A stretch of DNA of 11,740 nt, taken from Acidiferrobacteraceae bacterium. Lineage in GTDB: Bacteria; Pseudomonadota; Gammaproteobacteria; Acidiferrobacterales; Acidiferrobacteraceae. The notes below the pieces were generated by a model that did no database searches, was not told where the DNA came from, and was given only the letters and a program-made list of their open reading frames with translations. The position numbers and the translations under genes are program-made. Below, piece after piece: positions 1-5,778 of this stretch (position 1 is the stretch's first letter; every line of letters begins with the position of its first letter). The DNA is taken from assembly GCA_027343725.1 (NCBI GenBank), contig DAHWKH010000109.1, forward strand, positions 1 through 11,740, written 5' to 3'.

Positions 1-82
1 CGAACGCCGACCCGAGATGCGTGAGCGTCAGGCTCCGGGGGCGCGCCCCGGCATCCCCTTCCCGCAGCACAATGATGTTCAC
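1..82 (-). CDS. N-terminus of a putative M23-type envelope peptidase (partial, cut by window edge)
   Basis: Only 27 codons are visible, starting at GTG 82 and running off the window at base 1. The start overlaps the upstream stop codon by 4 nt (GTGA, 79-82) and has a GGGGAG SD at 88-93, so it is a believable coupled start. The peptide begins VNIIVLREGDAGARPR and continues SLTLTHLGSAF. A short cytoplasmic NII-x-L stretch followed by a basic/hydrophobic R-S-L-T-L-T-H motif before a membrane segment is what I recall of the M23 (LytM-like) metallopeptidases encoded between lpxC and secA in many gammaproteobacteria. No catalytic domain lies in this window, so the family call rests on N-terminus and position only. 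It also resembles the N-terminus of the gene just upstream (79-546). Confidence 0.5.
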   Translation of the reverse strand, partial: MNIIVLREGDAGARPRSLTLTHLGSAF

Positions 83-546
83 GAGCGCTCCCCGCCCCCC
101 ACGGCGTTGAGCCCGCGGGTGAGGACGCGTAGCGAGACCCACAGATGCGAAGGCCGCGCCGGTGAGGGGTGGTGCACGACGACGGGGACGGCCGCCACCG
201 GCATGCCCGCGGCGCGCGCCACGTCCGCGCTCACCGCCGTCAGGCGCGCCGAATCCGCTTGCAGGACCCCGATCTCGCGCGCCGTCGCATCGAGTCCCGC
301 ACCCGTGTCACGCCGGATGCGCGTCACTTCCGCGCGCAACGCCTGCAGACGCCCGGCGGGCCGTGGATGCATATCGTGGGTGGTGGCGAGCAGGCCGTAG
401 ACGAGCCCGGCCAGAAGCAGCGAGACCAGACCTCCGGCCGCTCCCAGGGTCCGCCATTGGACACGCGTCACGCGTATGCAACGGTTCCAATGGCGTCTGT
501 GTCCGACAATCCGAATCTGGAGAGCGTCCGCGCGACCGTCCTTCAC
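79..546 (-). CDS. Small single-pass membrane protein with periplasmic coiled coil; M23-peptidase N-terminal-like, no peptidase domain
   Basis: A 155-residue protein read from GTG 546, 19 nt downstream of the lpxC stop. Residues 1-33 are basic and presumably cytoplasmic. Residues 34-54 (LGAAGGLVSLLLAGLVYGLL) form one clear transmembrane segment. Residues about 65-112 look like a coiled coil, including a G-LDA-A-IG-LQA-RL pattern ending near AGM at 113-115. That pattern is typical of the region between the membrane anchor and the catalytic domain in M23 peptidases of the lpxC-secA neighbourhood. The protein ends at residue 155 with no H-x-x-x-D or H-x-H zinc motif, so it should not be a peptidase. 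The open frame extends upstream to 648, but that part overlaps lpxC and lacks a comparable SD. The gene is coupled to the next one by a GTGA overlap. It could be a regulator or scaffold for the neighbour, or the remnant of a duplicated gene; I cannot assign a function. Confidence 0.65.
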   Translation of the reverse strand: MKDGRADALQIRIVGHRRHWNRCIRVTRVQWRTLGAAGGLVSLLLAGLVYGLLATTHDMHPRPAGRLQALRAEVTRIRRDTGAGLDATAREIGVLQADSARLTAVSADVARAAGMPVAAVPVVVHHPSPARPSHLWVSLRVLTRGLNAVGGGERS

Positions 547-552
547 GTCAGC

Positions 553-558
553 CCTCCT
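553..558 (-). promoter_or_regulatory. SD sequence deciding the GTG 546 start
   Basis: AGGAGG on the minus strand lies 6 nt before GTG 546, immediately after the lpxC stop codon (566-568). It supports GTG 546 over the upstream ATG 648 in the same frame, which would lie inside lpxC. Confidence 0.7.
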
Positions 559-565
559 CGCGCGG

Positions 566-1477
566 TCACACCGCCGGCAGGACGCGGGCAAACGAGATCG
601 CGGGTTCCTCGCTCTCGTCGAACGATACCAGTTCCCACGCCTCCGCATCCGCCACGAGGGCGCGCAGGAGGCGGTTGTTTAAGGCGTGGCCCGATTTGCG
701 CGCGCTGAACGATCCGATCAAGGGATGTCCCAAAAGGTAGAGATCGCCGATGGCGTCGAGGATCTTATGTTTTACGAATTCGTCCTCGTACCGCAATCCG
801 TCCTCGTTCAGGATCCGGAAATCGTCCATGACGATCGCGTTGTCGAGGCCGCCGCCGCGCGCAAGCCCGTTCTCCCGCAAGGTCTCGAGCTGGCGCATAA
901 ATCCGAACGTGCGCGCCCGGCTGATCTCCTTGACGAAGGACGTGGTCGAGAAATCGATGCAGGCGACCTGCGCCGCTCCGCGGAAAATCGGGTGATCGAA
1001 ATCGATGGTGAACGAGACCTTGAAGCCGTCCCAGGGCTCGAACCGGACCCACTTGTCCCCGTCCTGGATCTCGATGGCCTTGCGGATGCGCATGAACCGC
1101 TTGTGGGCCGGCTGCTCCTCGACGCCCGCCGACTGGATTAAAAACACGAACGGGCCGGCGCTGCCGTCCATGATCGGCACTTCGGCCGCGGTCAAATCCA
1201 CGTAGGCATTGTCGATGCCGAGGCCCGCGAACGCCGACATCAGATGTTCGACGGTCGATATCCGCGCGCCTTCGTGTTCGAGGGTTGTCGACAACCGGGT
1301 GTCGCTGACGTTATCCGGACAGGCCCGCACCTCGACCGGCTGGGCCAGATCCACGCGTCGAAAGACGATCCCGCTGTCCACAGGAGCGGGCCTCAGCGTC
1401 AGATAGACCTTCTCCCCCGTATGCAAACCGACACCCGTGGCCCGGATGACATTCTTTAACGTCCGTTGCTTTATCAT
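566..1477 (-). CDS. lpxC: UDP-3-O-acyl-N-acetylglucosamine deacetylase LpxC
   Basis: 303 residues, against 305 in E. coli. LpxC is a cytosolic Zn enzyme that removes the acetyl group from UDP-3-O-acyl-GlcNAc, the committed step of lipid A synthesis. The expected active-site residues are all present, one position lower than in E. coli: zinc ligands H78, H237 and D241, the general base E77 (in STVEHLMSAF) and H264 (KSGHALNN). The N-terminus MIKQRTLKN matches the family, fixing ATG 1477, although its SD is weak (GGAAG). The C-terminus ends ISFARVLPAV. In E. coli the C-terminal tail carries the AVLA-containing signal for FtsH degradation; here the last two residues of that signal are missing, so turnover may differ. 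The gene is separated from ftsZ by 178 nt containing a hairpin and a candidate promoter, and is followed closely by a small membrane protein gene. Confidence 0.98.
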   Translation of the reverse strand: MIKQRTLKNVIRATGVGLHTGEKVYLTLRPAPVDSGIVFRRVDLAQPVEVRACPDNVSDTRLSTTLEHEGARISTVEHLMSAFAGLGIDNAYVDLTAAEVPIMDGSAGPFVFLIQSAGVEEQPAHKRFMRIRKAIEIQDGDKWVRFEPWDGFKVSFTIDFDHPIFRGAAQVACIDFSTTSFVKEISRARTFGFMRQLETLRENGLARGGGLDNAIVMDDFRILNEDGLRYEDEFVKHKILDAIGDLYLLGHPLIGSFSARKSGHALNNRLLRALVADAEAWELVSFDESEEPAISFARVLPAV

Positions 1478-1526
1478 GAGACTTCCGCGCCTTGAAGCAG
1501 AAAGAGCCGCCTGCCAACGATGCCGG

Positions 1527-1534
1527 ACCTCCTT
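1527..1534 (-). promoter_or_regulatory. Perfect SD in the lpxC leader, not positioned for lpxC
   Basis: The minus strand reads AAGGAGGT, a full anti-16S match, but it is 49 nt upstream of the lpxC ATG, too far to serve it. Nine nt downstream is TTG 1517, which opens a 68-codon frame (1311-1517) overlapping the lpxC start out of frame. The SD is flanked by GCCGG and CCGGC, which could form a 5-bp stem with the SD in the loop. It may drive a leader peptide that modulates lpxC, or be accidental. Confidence 0.35.
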
Positions 1535-1564
1535 GTACGGCAGCCCGGCCCCACGCGCCCCGGG

Positions 1565-1595
1565 ATTATCTTAGACTGTAAAGGCAAAATGCCAC
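1565..1595 (-). promoter_or_regulatory. Candidate sigma70-type promoter for lpxC
   Basis: This lies in the only AT-rich patch of the ftsZ-lpxC gap. On the minus strand, GATAAT (1570 to 1565) matches the -10 consensus at 5 of 6 positions. GTGGCA (1595 to 1590) matches TTGACA at 4 of 6, but the spacer is 19 nt, longer than ideal. An alternative -10, TAAGAT, gives a 16-nt spacer with a poorer match. Transcription from here would give a leader of roughly 80 nt before lpxC. Confidence 0.4.
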
Positions 1596-1602
1596 TCTGT
1601 CC

Positions 1603-1641
1603 AGGTTGCTGGCCGGCCCCGGTCTCGACCGGCCGCAACCT
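1603..1641 (-). terminator. Strong hairpin after ftsZ, possible terminator or attenuator
   Basis: The arms AGGTTGC-GGCCGG and CCGGCC-GCAACCT can pair over 13 bp with a single bulged base at 1610 and a 12-nt loop (1617-1628). A smaller CCGGT/ACCGG hairpin is an alternative fold inside. It starts 14 nt after the ftsZ stop. No uridine tract follows directly on either strand (the first T run on the minus strand is a TTTT about 12 nt later), so it is not a canonical intrinsic terminator. It may slow polymerase, protect the ftsZ mRNA end, or partly separate lpxC from the operon. Confidence 0.45.
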
Positions 1642-1655
1642 CCCGACGGGCGGCA

Positions 1656-2792
1656 CTAGTCGGCCTGCCGGCGCAGAAACGCCGGGATATCGAGGTAATC
1701 CGCACCGCCCGGGTCGCCCTTCCCACCCCCCCGCCGATTGCGGATCACGGTCGGCGTGTCGAGGTCATCGTAGTCGGTCACGGCGGCCGCGGCCGGCACT
1801 GCCGCCCTGGCGATCTTGAGCGCGACGCGCTTCTGGGCCTGCCCAAGCCCGGTCGCGACCACGGTCACGCGCATCTCATCGCCGATCTCGGGATCGATGG
1901 CCGTGCCGATCACGACCGTCGCGTCCTCGGAGGCGAACTCCTTGACGGTATCGCCGACCTCGGCAAACTCCCCGAGCGACATATCGGCGCCGGCGGTGAT
2001 GTTCACGAGCATGCCGCGCGCCCCCGCGATATCGACATCCTCGAGCAGCGGGCTCGATATGGCCGAGCGCGCCGCCTCGCGCGCGCGATCCGATCCGCGC
2101 GCCACGGCCGACCCCATCATCGCCATGCCCATCTCCGACATCACCGTCCGCACGTCGGCGAAGTCCACGTTGATGTGCCCCGGGCGCGTGATCAGTTCGG
2201 CAATACCCTGCACCGCGCCCTGAAGGACCTGATTGGCGCGCCCGAAGGCATCGAGGAGCGTCATATCGCGCCCCACCACCGCCAGAAGCTTCTCGTTGGG
2301 AATCGTGATGATCGAATCCACGTATTCGCTCAAATCCCGGATCCCCTGATCCGCGACCGCCATGCGCTTGCGGCCCTCGAACGGAAACGGCTTCGTGATC
2401 ACGGCGACCGTCAGGATGCCCTGATCCTTGGCGATCTGCGCCACCACCGGGGCCGCGCCGGTGCCCGTCCCGCCTCCCATGCCGGCGGTGATGAAGACCA
2501 TGTCCGCACCCGCCAGCGCCTCGGCGATGCGTTCGCGATCCTCCATGGCGGCCTGGCGGCCGATGCTGGGATCGGCGCCCGCACCCAGCCCTTTGGTGAG
2601 ATTGGATCCGAGCTGCAAGACGACGTTGGCCGAAGACCTCTTGATGGCCTGGGCATCGGTGTTGGCGATGATGAACTCGACGCCTTCGATGTTGGAGCGC
2701 ATCATGTACTCGATGGCATTGCCTCCGCCGCCGCCTACGCCGATGACCTTGATGACGGCCTGTTGGCCGTTGCTTTCCACGATTTCAAACAT
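1656..2792 (-). CDS. ftsZ: Cell division protein FtsZ
   Basis: 378 residues, against 383 in E. coli. FtsZ is the tubulin-like GTPase that polymerises into the Z ring and recruits the divisome. Visible features are the N-terminal nucleotide-binding fold with IGVGGGGGNA (17-26), the tubulin signature GGGTGTG (107-113), and the T7 synergy loop NVDFADVRTVMSEMG (208-222) with catalytic D210 and D213. A short variable linker (about 333-366) follows, then the conserved C-terminal peptide LDIPAFLRRQAD (367-378) that binds FtsA and other partners. The start at ATG 2792 (MFEIVESN) has an AAGGAG SD and aligns with other FtsZ N-termini. The in-frame ATG 2810 would place that SD inside the coding sequence. 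ftsZ is the first gene here not overlapping its predecessor (63 nt from ftsA), and a hairpin follows its TAG stop. Confidence 0.99.
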   Translation of the reverse strand: MFEIVESNGQQAVIKVIGVGGGGGNAIEYMMRSNIEGVEFIIANTDAQAIKRSSANVVLQLGSNLTKGLGAGADPSIGRQAAMEDRERIAEALAGADMVFITAGMGGGTGTGAAPVVAQIAKDQGILTVAVITKPFPFEGRKRMAVADQGIRDLSEYVDSIITIPNEKLLAVVGRDMTLLDAFGRANQVLQGAVQGIAELITRPGHINVDFADVRTVMSEMGMAMMGSAVARGSDRAREAARSAISSPLLEDVDIAGARGMLVNITAGADMSLGEFAEVGDTVKEFASEDATVVIGTAIDPEIGDEMRVTVVATGLGQAQKRVALKIARAAVPAAAAVTDYDDLDTPTVIRNRRGGGKGDPGGADYLDIPAFLRRQAD

Positions 2793-2855
2793 TGTCAGAT
2801 CTCCTTCCATCGATTAGGGTACCCGATCCTTATTGCGATCATCGAACTCTGCTTT
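2793..2855 (-). other. ftsA-ftsZ spacer with palindrome
   Basis: A 63-nt spacer, more AT-rich than its surroundings. It contains the perfect 8-bp palindrome GGGTACCC (2817-2824), set in a longer imperfect repeat (GAT-C-GGGTACCC-TA-ATC), just upstream of the ftsZ SD. It could be a protein site or a minor RNA structure. I see no convincing -35/-10 pair. Confidence 0.35.
2801..2806 (-). promoter_or_regulatory. SD sequence deciding the ftsZ start
   Basis: AAGGAG lies 8 nt before ATG 2792. It selects MFEIVESN as the N-terminus rather than the upstream in-frame ATG at 2810. Confidence 0.8.
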
Positions 2856-4097
2856 TTAAAAGTTCCCCTGAAACCAGCTTCTCATGCGCCCCCAGATATC
2901 CGCCAAACGCCCGGGTAGCACCCGGCCCGCGGGGGCAAAACTCGTATTGGGTTCCTGTTTCTGGCCGTAGAGCACAAGCCCCACGCCGGTCGCGAAAATC
3001 GGGTTGTGCACGACGCCGCTCAGGCCGCCCACGTATTGCGGGATCCCGAGCCGGACCGGCGCGTGAAACACCTCTTCCGCCAACTCCACCATGCCCTCCA
3101 TCTTGGAGCTGCCCCCCGTCAGCACAATGCCCGACCCGAGGACGTCGAGAAATCCGCTCTTGCGTAAATCCTCGGCTATCAATTCGTAGAGTTCGGTGAT
3201 GCGCGGCTCGACGACCTCGGCCAAGGTCTGGCGCGAGAGCTTCCGGGGCGGGCGGTCGCCGACCCCCGGCACCTCGACCACGCCCTCCTCGACCCCCTGG
3301 CCGTAGGCGCAGGCGTAACGCTTCTTGATGTCCTCGGCGTACTGCGTCGGGGTGCGCAAGGCCACGGCAATATCGTTCGTCACCTGATCGCCCGCGATCG
3401 GAATGACCGAGGTGTGGCGGATCGCGCCTTGGGTGAACACGGAGATATCGGTGGTCCCCCCGCCGATATCGACCAGGCAAACGCCGAGCTCCTTTTCGTC
3501 CTCGGTGAGGACCGACATGCTCGATGCCAATTGTTCGAGGATGATGTCGTCCACCTCGAGCCCGCAGCGACGCACGCACTTGACGATGTTCTGGGCGGCG
3601 CTCACGGCACCCACCACGATATGGACCTTGGCCTCGAGGCGGACGCCGGACATGCCGATCGGCTCGCGGACGCCCTCCTGGCGATCGATGATGAACTCCT
3701 GCGGCAGGATATGCAGGATCTTCTGGTCCGCCGGGATGGGGAGCGCGCGTGCCGCCTCGAGGACGCGATCCACGTCCCCCTGCGCGACTTCCTTGTTCTT
3801 GATGGCCACGATGCCGTGGGAATTGACCGAGCTGATGTGGCTGCCGGCAATGCCCGCGTACACCGAGTGGATCTGACAGCCGGCCATGAGCTCCGCCTCC
3901 TCGACCGCTCTTTGGATCGACTGCACCGTCGATTCGATATTCACGACGACGCCTTTCTTGAGACCCCGCGACGGCTGATGGCCGACGCCGATGATCTCGA
4001 CCGATCCGTCGCTTGCGATCTCGCCGACGATCGCCAGGACCTTCGAGGTCCCGATATCCAGGCCGACGACGAGCTTGGCATCACCCTTTTTTGTCAT
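2856..4097 (-). CDS. ftsA: Cell division protein FtsA
   Basis: 413 residues, near the 420 of E. coli FtsA. FtsA is an actin-like ATPase on the cytoplasmic face of the membrane that tethers FtsZ and helps activate septal synthesis. Actin-fold nucleotide motifs are visible: phosphate loop 1 GLDIGTSK (12-19), phosphate loop 2 VDIGGGTTD (209-217) and the adenosine motif VLTGGSS (325-331). The SHS2/1C insertion lies between the first two. The last 17 residues (RLADIWGRMRSWFQGNF, 397-413) form the expected amphipathic membrane-targeting helix. The ATG overlaps the ftsQ stop (ATGA, 4094-4097). Its SD region is a G7 run that is also the last codons of ftsQ, weaker than most SDs in this operon, so ftsA translation probably depends on coupling to ftsQ. 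Confidence 0.98.
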   Translation of the reverse strand: MTKKGDAKLVVGLDIGTSKVLAIVGEIASDGSVEIIGVGHQPSRGLKKGVVVNIESTVQSIQRAVEEAELMAGCQIHSVYAGIAGSHISSVNSHGIVAIKNKEVAQGDVDRVLEAARALPIPADQKILHILPQEFIIDRQEGVREPIGMSGVRLEAKVHIVVGAVSAAQNIVKCVRRCGLEVDDIILEQLASSMSVLTEDEKELGVCLVDIGGGTTDISVFTQGAIRHTSVIPIAGDQVTNDIAVALRTPTQYAEDIKKRYACAYGQGVEEGVVEVPGVGDRPPRKLSRQTLAEVVEPRITELYELIAEDLRKSGFLDVLGSGIVLTGGSSKMEGMVELAEEVFHAPVRLGIPQYVGGLSGVVHNPIFATGVGLVLYGQKQEPNTSFAPAGRVLPGRLADIWGRMRSWFQGNF

Positions 4098-4873
4098 GTT
4101 GCCCCCCCAGAGGCCTTTTTCTTCCAGCGGACGGCAAAGCCGTTTGTGTAACGGAGATCGATGCGCCCCATGGACGGGAATGCGTGCGCGATCTCCGGAA
4201 AGATCCTCATGAAGCGCGCGATCCGCGCACCACCCTTGTGACCGAGAACCAAAAGGGCTCCATGGGACACATCGAGACGCCAGGTGTGGCGCGCCGAGAG
4301 GATGACGCGCGCGATCGTGAGATGCGCGGGCGCCAACAGCGATTGGAAGCGTTCATAGTGCGCGATCATGGCGGACTCGCAACCGGGTGGTCCGACAAAG
4401 ACCGGCAGGCCCGCGGGCGCCTTCTCGCCGCCGAGATGGACGTGGCGCCCGGCGCTCGTCACGAACCCCCCCTGGGCCCAGCGCCCGGCCAAGGTCTCGC
4501 GATCGATGTGTACAACGAGCGTGCGCGGGAAGCGGCGCGCGACCCGCACCGCGCCGACCCACGGCACCGGCGCAACCGCCGCGCGCACCGCGTCGAGATT
4601 CAGGGCGTAGAAATTGGCGTGCAAAAACGGGGCGACGCGCGCGACCAGGGCGGCGCGCGGGACGCCCCGGAGATCCCCGACGAACCGCACCACCCGCACC
4701 GGAAAACGCCCGGGCGCCAGGACTTCATGCAGCAAGAGGGCCAGCGCCAGCGTAAGGGCCAGAGCGCCCACGGCGAGCGCGCGATGGCGGGCGCTGCGCG
4801 CGCCCGCCGCGGACAGCGCGGGACGGCGGCCCGCCGTCCCGGCGCGCAGGATCAGAGGATCGCCCATTCTCAT
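4094..4873 (-). CDS. ftsQ: Cell division protein FtsQ
   Basis: 259 residues, slightly shorter than E. coli FtsQ (276). FtsQ is a bitopic divisome protein that binds FtsB/FtsL in the periplasm and links the early and late division proteins. The layout fits: a basic cytoplasmic N-terminus (1-30), an Ala/Leu-rich transmembrane helix (about 31-52), a POTRA domain (about 58-127) with FPVRVVRFVG, the PWV-x-x-VRVARRFPRTL-VHIDRE stretch and ARW-like GRW (130-132), and a beta domain ending in DLRYTNGFAVRWK (239-251). The start at ATG 4873 has an AGGAGG SD 4 nt upstream and overlaps the ddl stop (ATGA, 4870-4873). A second ATG two codons later is possible but has poorer spacing. FtsQ sequences diverge quickly, so the assignment rests on topology, motifs and position together. 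Confidence 0.96.
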   Translation of the reverse strand: MRMGDPLILRAGTAGRRPALSAAGARSARHRALAVGALALTLALALLLHEVLAPGRFPVRVVRFVGDLRGVPRAALVARVAPFLHANFYALNLDAVRAAVAPVPWVGAVRVARRFPRTLVVHIDRETLAGRWAQGGFVTSAGRHVHLGGEKAPAGLPVFVGPPGCESAMIAHYERFQSLLAPAHLTIARVILSARHTWRLDVSHGALLVLGHKGGARIARFMRIFPEIAHAFPSMGRIDLRYTNGFAVRWKKKASGGAT

Positions 4874-5778
4874 GTCGCCTCCTGCGTTTGCGCCAGAATC
4901 CGTTCGACCAGATCCTCGAACGACAAGCCCCGGGCGCGCGCCGCCATGGGCACGAGGCTATGGTCGGTCATGCCCGGGACGGTGTTGGCCTCGAGGACGA
5001 AGAACGCGCCGGCGGCATCGGCCATGATGTCGACCCGCCCCCAGCCTCGGCCGCCCAAGGCCGCGAATGCCGCGCGCGCGAGGTCCCGCGCGGCCTGTTC
5101 CCGTTCCGCCGAGAGTCCGGCGGGGCAATGGTAACGGGTGGTGTTCGATATGTATTTCGCGTCGTAATCGTAAAAGTCATGGGTGGTTTCGAGGCGGATG
5201 ACCGGCAGCGCCTCGTCGCCCAAAAGCGCGCAGGTGTACTCCGGGCCCACGATGCAACGCTCGGCCAGGACCGTGCCGAAGGGGCGGGCCGCGTGCCAAG
5301 CGGGGATCAGCTCGCCCGCGTTTTGCACCTTGCTGATGCCGAGGCTCGAGCCCCCCGATGCGGGCTTCACGATCAGCGGAAAGCCGAGCGCGGACGCCGC
5401 CTCGGCCTGGGCCTCGGACGCCAGGACGCGATAGGCCGGGGTCGCGATGCCGTAAGCCGCCCACACGGCCTTGCTCAGGACCTTGTCCATCGCCAGGGCC
5501 GAGGCGCTGACGCCGCTGCCGGTATACGGAATCCCGAGGACATCGAGGAAGCCCTGCACGGACCCGTCCTCGCCGAGTCGCCCGTGCAGGGCGATAAAGG
5601 CGCGCTCATAGGCACCGGCCTTCAGGTCTTCGGCAAGGCCGGGACCGACATCGAGCCCGTGCGCGTCGATAGCGCGCGCCCGCAGGGCGCTCAGGACCGC
5701 GGCGCCGCTTTTCAAGGAGATCTCCCGCTCGGCCGAGGGGCCCCCGTAGAGGACCGCGACTTTTCCAAAGCGGCTCAT
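4870..5778 (-). CDS. ddl: D-alanine--D-alanine ligase (DdlB type)
   Basis: 302 residues, against 306 for E. coli DdlB. This cytosolic ATP-grasp enzyme makes the D-Ala-D-Ala dipeptide that MurF adds to the peptidoglycan precursor. Visible features: GGPSAEREISLKSG (12-25) with the substrate-binding E17; the glycine-rich SGGSSLGISKV loop (141-151); AKY (207-209), whose Tyr is the position typical of D-Ala rather than D-lactate ligases; R248 and D250 in GWGRVD; and E263 and N265 in LEANTVPGMT as Mg ligands. The open frame runs upstream to 6135 inside murB, but ATG 5778 is clearly the start: MSRFGKVAVLYGG is the family N-terminus, GGGGAGG lies 4 nt upstream, and it overlaps the murB stop as ATGA. 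Confidence 0.98.
   Translation of the reverse strand: MSRFGKVAVLYGGPSAEREISLKSGAAVLSALRARAIDAHGLDVGPGLAEDLKAGAYERAFIALHGRLGEDGSVQGFLDVLGIPYTGSGVSASALAMDKVLSKAVWAAYGIATPAYRVLASEAQAEAASALGFPLIVKPASGGSSLGISKVQNAGELIPAWHAARPFGTVLAERCIVGPEYTCALLGDEALPVIRLETTHDFYDYDAKYISNTTRYHCPAGLSAEREQAARDLARAAFAALGGRGWGRVDIMADAAGAFFVLEANTVPGMTDHSLVPMAARARGLSFEDLVERILAQTQEAT

Noticed and set aside
1..648. Plus-strand frames of 127 to 192 codons opposite the small membrane gene and lpxC end
   Set aside because: No start context, motif or sensible composition; the minus-strand genes explain the region.
2175..2918. 247-codon plus-strand frame opposite ftsZ
   Set aside because: Shadow of ftsZ, with Asp/His/Arg-rich translation and no motif.
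4081..4097. A-AAA-AAG slippery heptamer at codons 2-4 of ftsA
   Set aside because: A -1 shift there meets TGA within two codons, giving only a five-residue peptide. There is no obvious stimulatory structure, so programmed frameshifting is unlikely.
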